A DNA stretch of 53,568 bases from Flavobacterium tibetense (GTDB taxonomy: Bacteria > Bacteroidota > Bacteroidia > Flavobacteriales > Flavobacteriaceae). The position numbers were made by a program, and so were the translations under genes. This document shows, piece after piece, positions 32,055 to 40,771 of this stretch; position 1 is the first letter of the stretch; the number at the start of each line of letters is the position of its first letter. The notes below the pieces were generated by a model. It saw nothing but the letters and a program-made list of their open reading frames with translations, had not been told where the DNA came from and searched no databases. The stretch covers positions 1 to 53,568 of the forward strand of contig NZ_QLST01000015.1 in assembly GCF_003293845.1 (NCBI RefSeq), read 5' to 3'.

Positions 32055-32513
32055 TTAATCAACCTTTTTAATAGTAATCATTTCAATATTTGAATTATAC
32101 ATTTCTTCAACTGAATCTAAAATTGTTAAATCCTCATCTACAATTAAAGAAACTGACCAATCGTTAAAAATCTGAACACAATCTTCATCAAAAATTAAGG
32201 GTAATTTTAACTCTTTAATACAATCTAATTTTTTTCCTAAAGAAATTTTTTTTTGAAACATTCCTGTGAAATCATTAAATAAATCAATTCTTTCCAAAGT
32301 TGAGCTCTCAATATCAATCCAACAACATATACTATTAAAAAAAGTAAATGTAACATTTGAAGGATATACAGCATTCATTTCAACAATCTTATCATAGTAA
32401 AAAAACTCAGGCTTTAAAAAATTCTTTTGAAAAAGATTAAAATCCATTCCAATTCTTAACTCTCCAACGCCTTCTCTTTTTATTTCTTGATTTAAAAATT
32501 TTCTTTTTTCCAT
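32055..32513 (-). CDS. Uncharacterised cytoplasmic protein
   Basis: 152 residues, no signal or membrane segment. It starts MEKRKFLNQEIKREGVGELR and contains aromatic-rich strands (NAVYPSNVTFTFFNSICCWI) and acidic segments (DLFNDFTGMFQ, LPLIFDEDCVQIFNDWSVSL, IVDEDLTILDSVEEMYNSNI). The size and composition resemble immunity or SMI1-like small proteins, but no motif supports that. It is 71 bases upstream of the orphan lipoprotein on the same strand, and both may form one operon. Confidence 0.65.
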   Translation of the reverse strand: MEKRKFLNQEIKREGVGELRIGMDFNLFQKNFLKPEFFYYDKIVEMNAVYPSNVTFTFFNSICCWIDIESSTLERIDLFNDFTGMFQKKISLGKKLDCIKELKLPLIFDEDCVQIFNDWSVSLIVDEDLTILDSVEEMYNSNIEMITIKKVD

Positions 32514-32575
32514 TCCAATGTTTTAACTATTTGCTAGTGTAATTAAACTCTGATTTTAATCAATAATTCAATTTC

Positions 32576-34060
32576 CTATTTAAACCAAGACTTCACAATG
32601 TCTTTCTCTTGAAACTGGGCATTTTTATGCGTAAATTCATTGGTTTTATTATTGTAAATGTAGTCTTTCCCCCACTCCTTATGGTTTTCAACTAATTCTA
32701 AAATGCTATTACACACAATTTCTATCTCAGCATTTGTAGTCGTTGGGTGAATCGACATACGAATCCATCCTGGTTTTTCTTCTAAATCACCTGATGAAAT
32801 TTTACACACAATAGCATTGGAAGTTTCTTGGTCCACATGTAATAAATAATGGCCGTACGTTCCAGCACAACTGCAACCGCCACGTGTTTGGATTCCAAAT
32901 CGGTCATTTAAAAGTTTTACCCCTAAATTAAAATGCAAATCGTCAATATAAAAAGAGAATACGCCTAATCGATCTTGATGTTGGGGCGCTAAAATATTCA
33001 ATCCCGTTACATTTCCTAATCGTTCAAAAACGTATTGTACCAATTCATGTTCTCTATCCAAAATATTTTGAATCCCCATTTTCTCTTTCAATTGAATAGC
33101 AAATGCGGCTTTTATCACTTGTAAAAAACCAGGAGTTCCGCCATCTTCTCTATCTTCAATATTATCGATGTATTGGTGTTCACCCCAAGGATTGGTCCAG
33201 CGAACGGTTCCACCACCAGGACAATCAGGAACATTATTTTTATATAAATTCTTATTGAAAATCATAACACCCGTAGTTCCAGGTCCGCCCAAAAATTTGT
33301 GTGGCGAAAAGAAAATAGCATCTAAATACGCTTCCTCATCTGCTGGATGCATATCAATAGCAACATAAGGTCCAGAACAGGCAAAATCTACAAAGCAAAC
33401 ACCGTTATTTTGGTGCATCAATTTTGCTACTTCATGATAAGGCGTTTTAATACCAGTAACATTGGAACACGAAGTAATCGAGGCAATTTTAAAACTTCTA
33501 TCTTTATATTTTTCTAATAATTGTTTCAGATTTTCCAAACAAAAAAAACCTTCTTCATTGGCAGGAACCACCTCAACATCAGCAATAGTTTCTAACCAAG
33601 AGGTTTGATTGGAATGATGTTCCATGTGAGAAATGAAAACAATTGGCTTAATAACATCGGGTATAACAGTAAACTCTTTTAAATTTTCAGGAATTCTAAG
33701 ACCTAAAATACGTTGTAATTTATTCACCACACCAGTCATTCCCGTTCCATCCGTGATTAAAATGTCATTTTCATTGGCATTCACATGTTTTTTGATAATG
33801 TGACGCGCTTCGTGATACGCCATCGTCATAGCGGTTCCAGTAACTGAAGTTTCGGTGTGTGTATTGGCAACAAACGGTCCTAATTGGTTACTAATTTTTT
33901 CTTCAATCGGACGATACAAACGACCACTCGCTGTCCAATCGGTATAAACGATTTTTTTTGTACCAAAAGGCGTTTCAAATTCTTGATTGATACCAATAAT
34001 TCCTTGACGAAATTGATCAAAATATAATTCTAAAGCTGTAGTTTGTGTTGCCGTTGTCAT
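32576..34060 (-). CDS. PLP-dependent class V aminotransferase, cysteine desulfurase/selenocysteine lyase-like
   Basis: 494 residues from MTTATQTTALELYFDQFRQG at 34060. The open frame extends 74 codons further, but that part runs into the divergent selO gene and lacks any family match. Features of fold type I class V enzymes: FTVIPDVIKPIVFISHMEHH (cofactor-binding His), VCFVDFACSGPYVAIDMHP (Asp for the pyridine N), and FFSPHKFLGGPGTTGVMIF with the PLP Lys. RGGCSCAGTYGHYLLH carries two Cys near the substrate side. It may release sulfur from cysteine or a related compound. A -7 box TATCTTTG lies at 34082-34089 on the minus strand. Confidence 0.85.
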   Translation of the reverse strand: MTTATQTTALELYFDQFRQGIIGINQEFETPFGTKKIVYTDWTASGRLYRPIEEKISNQLGPFVANTHTETSVTGTAMTMAYHEARHIIKKHVNANENDILITDGTGMTGVVNKLQRILGLRIPENLKEFTVIPDVIKPIVFISHMEHHSNQTSWLETIADVEVVPANEEGFFCLENLKQLLEKYKDRSFKIASITSCSNVTGIKTPYHEVAKLMHQNNGVCFVDFACSGPYVAIDMHPADEEAYLDAIFFSPHKFLGGPGTTGVMIFNKNLYKNNVPDCPGGGTVRWTNPWGEHQYIDNIEDREDGGTPGFLQVIKAAFAIQLKEKMGIQNILDREHELVQYVFERLGNVTGLNILAPQHQDRLGVFSFYIDDLHFNLGVKLLNDRFGIQTRGGCSCAGTYGHYLLHVDQETSNAIVCKISSGDLEEKPGWIRMSIHPTTTNAEIEIVCNSILELVENHKEWGKDYIYNNKTNEFTHKNAQFQEKDIVKSWFK

Positions 34061-34144
34061 TTGTTTCCTTGAATTTGGCTCCAAAGATAACGAATTTTGG
34101 GAATTTGGTATTTTGACAGTTCTTAAATTTTGTAACTTTGGAAG

Positions 34145-35710
34145 ATGAAATTGAAAATTCAAAATAAATTCACCGAAATACTTCCCGCTGATTCGATTAC
34201 TGAAAATTATGTGCGACAAGTGGCTGGTGCTAGTTTTTCTTATGTAACGCCTGAAAAACCAAGCAATCCGAAAGTAATTCATGTAGCGGAAGAAGTTTTA
34301 GAATTAATTGGTTTGGAACCAAAAGATGCTACTTCGACAGATTTTTTAGCTACATTTTCAGGCACAACAGTTTATCCAGAAACCAAACCGTTTGCCATGG
34401 CATATGCCGGACATCAATTTGGGAATTGGGCGGGACAATTAGGCGATGGTCGGGCAATTAATTTGTTTGAAATTGAGCACAACAATCAATCTTGGATGCT
34501 TCAATTGAAAGGCGCGGGAAAAACACCGTATTCTCGTCGAGGCGATGGATTTGCCGTTTTACGTTCGTCAATTAGAGAGCATTTGTGCAGCGAAGCGATG
34601 TTTCATTTGGGCGTTCCCACTACTCGCTCGTTGTGTTTGTTAACTACTGGAGATTCTGTTTTACGAGATGTTTTGTACAATGGCAACGCGGCTTACGAAC
34701 CTGGTGCTATTGTTTGCCGAGTGGCGCCAAGTTTCATTCGTTTTGGGAATTTTGAATTATTAGCAGCTCGAAACGATTTTGAAAACTTACAACTTCTAAC
34801 CGATTTCACCATCCAAAATTATTTTCCTGAAATCACTTTGGAAGGAAAAGCGAAATATTTAGCCTTTTTTAAAGCGGTTTCCCAGAAAACTCTGGACATG
34901 GTTATCCATTGGCAACGTGTTGGTTTTGTTCATGGTGTAATGAATACCGATAATATGTCGGTTCATGGGATTACGATTGATTATGGTCCTTATGGTTGGC
35001 AAGATGATTACAATCCGGATTGGACACCCAATACAACCGATAGTGAAAACAGACGCTATCGTTTCGGGCAACAAGCTGATGTGGCGCTTTGGAATTTGAT
35101 GCAATTGGCCAATGCACTTTATCCTTTGATTGACGAAGCGGAACCATTGGAAGCCATTTTGAATGCTTTTAGTCCCCAATACCAAAAGAAGTACAACCAA
35201 ATGATGTTGGATAAAATTGGAATACAAGAAGAAAATGAAGCTACGATTGCCTTGGTAAAAGCATTGGAAGAAAACTTAGTGTTGGAAGAAACAGATATGA
35301 CGATTTTCTTTCGAAATTTAGCTGAAGTAGATAAAAACGATACAGAAATCATGGCTTTCGATCGAATTAAAACAGCTTTTTATGCATTGGAAGAAATAAC
35401 GGAACGCAATGAATCGACGTGGTTGTTTTGGTTTACCCAATATCTTACCCAATTAAAAGCAGCAACCGCATCAGATGAAGAAAGAAAACAAAAAATGAAC
35501 GCTGTAAATCCGAAATATGTGTTACGCAATTATATGGCACAATTAGCCATTGAAGCAGCAGAAAAGGAAGATTACAGTTTGATTTCGGAATTATATGAAG
35601 TTTTAAAAAATCCGTACGACGAACAACCTGAAGCAGAAAAATGGTTTGCCAAAAGACCGGATTGGGCACGAACTAAGGTTGGATGCTCGATGTTGAGTTG
35701 TAGTTCTTAA
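34145..35710 (+). CDS. selO: Protein adenylyltransferase SelO (YdiU/UPF0061)
   Basis: 521 residues, full length for the family. Pseudokinase-like features: AGHQFGNWAGQLGDGRAINL, the ATP-site Lys in LQLKGAGKTPYSRRGDGFAV, RSSIREHLCSEAMFHLGVPT and the catalytic/metal block VHGVMNTDNMSVHGITIDYG. SelO transfers AMP from ATP to Ser, Thr or Tyr of target proteins during redox stress. The C-terminus ends CSMLSCSS, with two Cys where some homologues carry Sec, consistent with redox control. A -7 box TAACTTTG with TTTG 17 bases upstream lies at 34112-34140. Confidence 0.95.
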   Translation: MKLKIQNKFTEILPADSITENYVRQVAGASFSYVTPEKPSNPKVIHVAEEVLELIGLEPKDATSTDFLATFSGTTVYPETKPFAMAYAGHQFGNWAGQLGDGRAINLFEIEHNNQSWMLQLKGAGKTPYSRRGDGFAVLRSSIREHLCSEAMFHLGVPTTRSLCLLTTGDSVLRDVLYNGNAAYEPGAIVCRVAPSFIRFGNFELLAARNDFENLQLLTDFTIQNYFPEITLEGKAKYLAFFKAVSQKTLDMVIHWQRVGFVHGVMNTDNMSVHGITIDYGPYGWQDDYNPDWTPNTTDSENRRYRFGQQADVALWNLMQLANALYPLIDEAEPLEAILNAFSPQYQKKYNQMMLDKIGIQEENEATIALVKALEENLVLEETDMTIFFRNLAEVDKNDTEIMAFDRIKTAFYALEEITERNESTWLFWFTQYLTQLKAATASDEERKQKMNAVNPKYVLRNYMAQLAIEAAEKEDYSLISELYEVLKNPYDEQPEAEKWFAKRPDWARTKVGCSMLSCSS

Positions 35711-35775
35711 AACATTCTCTTTCTTTACAGACTTACCTATAATTATGGTAACTTTGAATAATTCTATTTTTACTC

Positions 35776-35791
35776 TGGCATAGAAATTGCA
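35776..35791 (+). promoter_or_regulatory. Sigma-54-type -24/-12 promoter
   Basis: TGGCATAGAAATTGCA matches TGGCACGNNNNTTGCW at all positions except the internal CG. The spacing of the GG and GC pairs is exact. The start codon of the next gene is 36 bases downstream. A TAACTTTG box at 35749-35756 lacks a good -33 partner. Confidence 0.55.
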
Positions 35792-35826
35792 AGACTTAAC
35801 AAAGAAGTAACTAAAATATAAATAGT

Positions 35827-36264
35827 ATGGAAACTAATAAAACAAAAATGGCAAGAATATGGTTCGTATTAGCTTTGAGCGTTCTGTTTTTAGTTCCGCA
35901 AGATCTATTTTCGCAAGGACCGCCGCCTTGGGCTCCTGCGCATGGTTATAGAGCTAAAACGCGACACATTTATTTCCCTGAACATAATATGTACTTTGAC
36001 TTACAAAAAAGAGTATATATTTTCAATAGAAATGGAGGATGGTCTATTTCTACAAATGTACCAAGTGTTTATGCACAAGTAAATTTTGGAAGAGCTAGAC
36101 AAGTAGAGCTAGATTTCTATCAAGATCGTCCGTATCGTTATAACAATGTTCACGTTGTGAAATACAAAGGTAAAAAACCTCATCATGCTAAAAAGCATAA
36201 AGGGCAACCTCATAATCAGGGAAAAGGGAAACCAGGAAATAATGGAAAAGGGAAAGGTAAATAA
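35827..36264 (+). CDS. Small secreted basic protein with Lys/Gly/His-rich tail
   Basis: 145 residues. A signal peptide spans about 1-30 (MARIWFVLALSVLFLVPQDL, cleavage near FSQ). The mature part has a compact aromatic domain (RHIYFPEHNMYFDLQKRVYI, FNRNGGWSISTNVPSVYAQV) and a tail of about 30 residues made of Lys, Gly, His, Pro and Asn (KYKGKKPHHAKKHKGQPHNQ). Such a tail could bind DNA, polyanions or metal. It is preceded by a sigma-54-type promoter, which would make it an inducible gene. No function is known. Confidence 0.8.
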   Translation: METNKTKMARIWFVLALSVLFLVPQDLFSQGPPPWAPAHGYRAKTRHIYFPEHNMYFDLQKRVYIFNRNGGWSISTNVPSVYAQVNFGRARQVELDFYQDRPYRYNNVHVVKYKGKKPHHAKKHKGQPHNQGKGKPGNNGKGKGK

Positions 36265-36265
36265 C

Positions 36266-36296
36266 AAAAAAGCTCAACTTTTGGTTGAGCTTTTTT
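36266..36296 (+). terminator. Terminator of the basic secreted protein gene
   Basis: AAAAAAGCTCAAC and GTTGAGCTTTTTT form a 13-bp stem around TTTTG directly after the stop. It may also act for the convergent minus gene ending at 36298. Confidence 0.9.
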
Positions 36297-36297
36297 G

Positions 36298-36738
36298 TTA
36301 TTGCAAAAATCCAGTTTTTAACTTAATTGCATTTGATTTACAAAATTTTTCTAATCTAAATATTAAATTTCTATCAAATATTATAAATTTTTCAAAAGAG
36401 AATGCTTCATGAAAAATAATTTCTGAATTTTCAGAAAAGTATCCTGAACTTTCTATTTCATAACATTGGAGTTTTTTTATTGGAATTACCAACTTTTTTT
36501 CTGCAAAATAACTATTTATAAAAACAAAAATGATTTTTTCATCATCAATTTCAAAATTCACTAAAAATTGAGATGGATTACCAAAAATCAAAATTAAATT
36601 TAATATTAAAAACGCAATTAATTTGGTTAGTGAATCCGTTTCAAAAAAATAATCAACAATAAAAAACCCTATCACAGTTAACAATAAATTTTGAATGTGA
36701 TAAGGTATAATCTTAGATTTTATAAAACTTTTATCCAT
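36298..36738 (-). CDS. Uncharacterised membrane protein downstream of glmM
   Basis: 146 residues. Two hydrophobic segments near the N-terminus (HIQNLLLTVIGFFIVDYFF and LIAFLILNLILIFG) are followed by a soluble strand-rich part (NFEIDDEKIIFVFINSYFAE, KKLVIPIKKLQCYEIESSGY). The ATG overlaps the glmM stop by one base (TAATG), so translation is coupled to glmM. The layout recalls small two-helix PH-like membrane proteins, without a clear match. The gene is very AT-rich. Confidence 0.65.
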   Translation of the reverse strand: MDKSFIKSKIIPYHIQNLLLTVIGFFIVDYFFETDSLTKLIAFLILNLILIFGNPSQFLVNFEIDDEKIIFVFINSYFAEKKLVIPIKKLQCYEIESSGYFSENSEIIFHEAFSFEKFIIFDRNLIFRLEKFCKSNAIKLKTGFLQ

Positions 36739-38126
36739 TAAATCCCAGCTATTTCTTTCAATTCTTTTACGAATCTTTCTGCTAAAACATCAGCTTCAGA
36801 TTGTGTTGGAGCTTCGGTGTAAATTCTAATAATCGGTTCCGTGTTTGATTTTCTTAAATGCACCCATTCTGTTGGGAAATCAATTTTCACTCCGTCAATA
36901 GTGGATATGTTTTCGGATTTGTATTTTTCGTTTAACGTTGCTAAAACGTTGTCTACATCAATTTGTGGTGTTAGCTCAATTTTATTTTTACTCATGTAAT
37001 ATTGAGGAAAACTTGCTCTAATTTCGGCAACTGTTTTATTTTGATTTGCCAAATACGTTAAAAACAAAGCCGCACCTACAATACTATCTCTACCATAATG
37101 CGATGCTGGATAGATAATTCCGCCATTTCCTTCGCCACCAATGATAGCGTTGGTTTTCTTCATTAATTCAACTACATTTACTTCTCCAACAGCGCTTGCT
37201 TGATACGTTCCACCATGTTTTTCTGTAATATCACGTAAAGCTCGAGACGATGACATATTGGAAACTGTATTTCCTGGAGTTTTTGATAAAACGTAATCCG
37301 CAACAGCTACCAAAGTATACTCTTCCCCAAACATTTCACCGTCATTGGAAATGAAAGCTAAACGGTCTACATCTGGATCAACAACAATTCCAAAATCCGC
37401 TTTTTCTTCTACTACCAATTTACAAATATCGCCCAAATGTTCTTTTAAAGGTTCTGGATTGTGCGGAAAATGACCGTTTGGTTCGCAATATAATTTAACA
37501 ACTTCTACACCCATTTGTTCTAATAGATTTGGGATAATAATTCCACCTGAGGAATTTACGCCATCCACAACTACTTTGAATTTCTTAGTTTTAACCAAAT
37601 CGGCATCAACCAAAGGCAATTCCAAAACTTCATCAATGTGAATATCCATGTAAGCGTGGTTTTCAGTAACTTCTCCCAATGCATCCACATCAGCAAAATC
37701 AAAAGCTTCGGCTTCTGCAATTTCTAATATTTTTGCACCATCAGCACCGCTTAAAAATTCACCTTTGGCATTCAATAATTTTAAAGCGTTCCATTGTTTT
37801 GGATTGTGTGAAGCTGTCAGAATAATTCCACCATCTGCTTTTTCCATTGGAACCGCAATTTCAACCGTTGGTGTTGTAGATAAACCTAAATCGATAACGT
37901 CAATTCCTAATCCAACTAATGTATTGACTACCAAATTATGAATCATGGGTCCAGAAATTCTAGCATCTCTACCAATTACAACCTTTAGTTTATTTTTTAC
38001 TATGTTTTGTTTCAGAAATGTTCCGTATGCAGATGCAAATTTTACAGCGTCAACTGGAGTTAGATTATCTCCTACTTTTCCGCCAATAGTTCCGCGAATT
38101 CCTGATATTGATTTTATTAATGTCAT
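36738..38126 (-). CDS. glmM: Phosphoglucosamine mutase
   Basis: 462 residues from MTLIKSISGIRGTIGGKVGD at 38126; the frame extends 39 codons upstream into the promoter region without homology. The phosphoserine loop is TASHNPKQWNALKL (S106), the metal loop is VVDPDVDRLAFI, and the phosphate-binding C-terminal loop is RKSNTEPIIRIYTEA. It converts glucosamine-6-phosphate to glucosamine-1-phosphate on the way to UDP-GlcNAc for peptidoglycan and lipid A. Divergent from the AcpH-like gene; followed with a 1-base overlap by a small membrane protein gene. Confidence 0.94.
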   Translation of the reverse strand: MTLIKSISGIRGTIGGKVGDNLTPVDAVKFASAYGTFLKQNIVKNKLKVVIGRDARISGPMIHNLVVNTLVGLGIDVIDLGLSTTPTVEIAVPMEKADGGIILTASHNPKQWNALKLLNAKGEFLSGADGAKILEIAEAEAFDFADVDALGEVTENHAYMDIHIDEVLELPLVDADLVKTKKFKVVVDGVNSSGGIIIPNLLEQMGVEVVKLYCEPNGHFPHNPEPLKEHLGDICKLVVEEKADFGIVVDPDVDRLAFISNDGEMFGEEYTLVAVADYVLSKTPGNTVSNMSSSRALRDITEKHGGTYQASAVGEVNVVELMKKTNAIIGGEGNGGIIYPASHYGRDSIVGAALFLTYLANQNKTVAEIRASFPQYYMSKNKIELTPQIDVDNVLATLNEKYKSENISTIDGVKIDFPTEWVHLRKSNTEPIIRIYTEAPTQSEADVLAERFVKELKEIAGI

Positions 38127-38225
38127 GACTAATTGTAATTTTGAAATACAAATATATAAGATGTAGCTCGCAATGACACAATGACGCAAAGATTTTTTTA
38201 TATATTTACGAAAATAACTTACAAC

Positions 38226-38819
38226 ATGAATTTTCTTGCTCATATTTATTTATCTGGTGAAAACGATTTACTTAAAATTGGTAATTTCATGGCAGATAGC
38301 ATTAGAGGTTCAAAGTATTTAAGTTATCCCAAAGACATTCAAAAAGGGGTTTTATTGCATCGTCATATTGATAGTTTTACTGATTTTCATCCCATTTACA
38401 GAAAAAGTAAACATCGCTTGCATGAAAAATACGGACATTATTCGGGTGTAATTATGGATATTATGTATGATCATTTTTTGGCTAAAAATTGGAATGCATT
38501 TTCTGAAATTTCTTTAGAAAAATATGCCGCTTCGTTTTATGAATTATTGCAAAAGGAAGAAAGCCTTTTAACAGAACGAACAAAAAACATGATTCCTTAC
38601 ATGATTGCTCAAAACTGGCTCGTAAGTTATTCTAGTTTAGAAGGCTTAGAAACCATTTTATTCCAAATGGACTACCGAACAAAGAATAGAGTCAATATGC
38701 CGAAAGCAATGGAAGAACTCAAACAATTTGAAACGGAATTTGAATCGGAGTTTTTTGCTTTTTTTGAAGAATTACAACTTTCTTGCCAACAAAAATTGAT
38801 AGAATTAGAAACTTACTAA
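38226..38819 (+). CDS. acpH: Acyl carrier protein phosphodiesterase, AcpH-like
   Basis: 197 residues from MNFLAHIYLSGENDLLKIGN at 38226; an upstream ATG at 38181 is out of line with the family. The HD-like helical fold shows NFMADSIRGSKYLSYPKDIQ, KGVLLHRHIDSFTDFHPIYR and SGVIMDIMYDHFLAKNW, with the His and Asp residues of the AcpH family. AcpH removes the 4'-phosphopantetheine arm from acyl carrier protein. A CLC channel gene follows 49 bases later on the same strand. Confidence 0.9.
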   Translation: MNFLAHIYLSGENDLLKIGNFMADSIRGSKYLSYPKDIQKGVLLHRHIDSFTDFHPIYRKSKHRLHEKYGHYSGVIMDIMYDHFLAKNWNAFSEISLEKYAASFYELLQKEESLLTERTKNMIPYMIAQNWLVSYSSLEGLETILFQMDYRTKNRVNMPKAMEELKQFETEFESEFFAFFEELQLSCQQKLIELETY

Positions 38820-38868
38820 TTTCAAATTCTAATAGAAATAAGTACCTTCGCAGTAAATTTAAAAGTTC

Positions 38869-40686
38869 ATGCATAAGAAAAAATCATTCGCTATTTCTAC
38901 GTTTTTACATAAAAACTTCAGACGTTTGGAGCGATTTGTTTTTCTATTAAAATCTCTGCTTACACCTCGACAATTTATTTACCTTTCTTGTGTTCTGGTG
39001 GGGATTTCATCTGCATTGGCGGTAATTATTCTAAAAACATTTGCACATTGGGTTTTTAAAATGTCGCAACAATTGGATGATTTTCTTCATTTACCTTATA
39101 GTAATAGTACGTTACCAATCATTGGAATTGTCATCACTGTAATCATTGTAAAGAAAGTTTTAGATGGTTCTATAGAAAAAGGAACTTCGCAAATCATGTA
39201 TGCTGTGGCAAAAAAGCGCGGTATCATGCCAAGAAAACAAATGTTTGCCCAAATTATAACCAGTTCATTCACGGTTGGTATGGGTGGAAGTGCTGGTTTA
39301 GAATCACCAATTACCATTACAGGAGCGGCTTTTGGAAGTAATTATGCTCAAAATTACCGATTGAGTTATAAAGATAGAACACTGTTATTAGCTTGTGGTG
39401 TTGCAGCTGGAATTGGAGCTGCTTTTAATGCGCCAATTGCAGGTGTTTTGTTTGCTATCGAAGTAGTTTTGGCAGAAATCAGTATTACAGCGTTTATACC
39501 AATTATGATTAGTGCGGCTACTGGTGCTTTGGTTTCAACGGTGATGTTGAATGAAGATATTTTATTTTCGTTCAAAAAAGTACAATTTTTTGATTATCAC
39601 AATTTGCCCTATTATATTTTACTGGGTGTTTTGTGTGGATTGGTTTCCATAAATTACGCTAGAACTTTTAGAAAAATAGAACATTATTTTGCTCATTTGA
39701 AGTTCAATGTTATCAATAAAGCCCTTTTTGGAGCAGGAATTTTAGGTGTTTTGATTTTCTTTTTCCCATCACTTTTTGGTGAAGGATATGAAAGTATCAA
39801 ATTACTAGCCGATACTAATCCTGAAAAACTAGTACAAAACACCGTTTTTGAACGTTTTCAAGACTCTAAATGGATTTTATTACTATTTGTTGGTGCTACC
39901 ATGCTAATCAAAGTTTACGCAACCAGTTTAACATTGGGAGCTGGTGGAAATGGTGGTAACTTCGCTCCTTCTCTATTTGTTGGTTCCTATTTGGGATTTT
40001 GTGTAGCGTATTTTATTAATTTAACAGGAATTTCTAAACTATCCGTAGGAAATTTCACTTTAGTTGGAATGGCTGGAATATTAAGCGGATTGTTTCATGC
40101 ACCACTAACTGCTATTTTCTTAATTGCTGAAATTACGGGCGGATATAACTTGATGGTTCCTTTAATGTTAGTTTCTTCAATAAGTTTTGCCATTTCCAAA
40201 CGATTTGAACCTCATTCATTTGATATTAAAGGTTTTGCAGATAAAGGCGAAGTTTTTACAGACAATCGAGATGCCAATATTTTAAATTCTATTGATGTTG
40301 CCAAATTAATTCAAACCGATTTTAAACCGATTTCAGTTAGTGCTAATTTGAACGAATTAGTGGAGAAAATTCAGCAATCCGATGCGGATATTTTTCCTGT
40401 TTTGGACGAGAAAAACAGGTTATTAGGATTGATTTTATTAGACGAAATCCGACCAACTGTTTTCTCTCAGTTCAAAGTCAAATACACTTCTACCAATGAA
40501 ATCATGCAACAACCCAAAGAAATTATCTTTTATGATGAAACACTTGAAACCATCATGGATAAATTTGATGCTTCGGGTTGTAAAGTGTTACCTGTTTTAA
40601 AAGATGGAATCTTCCTTGGCTTTATTCACAAGCATTTGGTTTTAGAAAAATACAGAATGCGTTTGAAGTCGATGATTATTGAGTAA
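38869..40686 (+). CDS. CLC-family chloride channel/antiporter with CBS domains
   Basis: 605 residues. The membrane part has the CLC signatures GMGGSAGLESPITITGAAFG (gating Glu145), GIGAAFNAPIAGVLFAIE and LGAGGNGGNFAPSLFVGS. Two CBS domains follow at about residues 470-600 (LIQTDFKPISVSANLNELVE, MQQPKEIIFYDETLETIMDK), which usually bind adenine nucleotides and adjust transport. The gating Glu suggests that H+/Cl- exchange is possible. The second external Glu of antiporters was not located, so channel or exchanger mode remains open. Confidence 0.93.
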   Translation: MHKKKSFAISTFLHKNFRRLERFVFLLKSLLTPRQFIYLSCVLVGISSALAVIILKTFAHWVFKMSQQLDDFLHLPYSNSTLPIIGIVITVIIVKKVLDGSIEKGTSQIMYAVAKKRGIMPRKQMFAQIITSSFTVGMGGSAGLESPITITGAAFGSNYAQNYRLSYKDRTLLLACGVAAGIGAAFNAPIAGVLFAIEVVLAEISITAFIPIMISAATGALVSTVMLNEDILFSFKKVQFFDYHNLPYYILLGVLCGLVSINYARTFRKIEHYFAHLKFNVINKALFGAGILGVLIFFFPSLFGEGYESIKLLADTNPEKLVQNTVFERFQDSKWILLLFVGATMLIKVYATSLTLGAGGNGGNFAPSLFVGSYLGFCVAYFINLTGISKLSVGNFTLVGMAGILSGLFHAPLTAIFLIAEITGGYNLMVPLMLVSSISFAISKRFEPHSFDIKGFADKGEVFTDNRDANILNSIDVAKLIQTDFKPISVSANLNELVEKIQQSDADIFPVLDEKNRLLGLILLDEIRPTVFSQFKVKYTSTNEIMQQPKEIIFYDETLETIMDKFDASGCKVLPVLKDGIFLGFIHKHLVLEKYRMRLKSMIIE

Positions 40687-40771
40687 ACAAAATTTATTTA
40701 ACAAATTCTTATTCTAACTTCAACCTAAATTTTCGTGCCAAAATCAGTATCTTTGCGTTTTGCCAAAAATT

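Noticed and set aside
32514..32575. TTTGCTAGTGT before the orphan gene pair as another boundary element
   Set aside because: The similarity to TAACGTTTGCTAACAGCGG is short, there is no AGCGGT and no partner element downstream.
34061..34282. N-terminal extension of the desulfurase-like protein (74 residues)
   Set aside because: It overlaps the divergent selO start region and promoter boxes and has no family match, so the ATG at 34060 was chosen.
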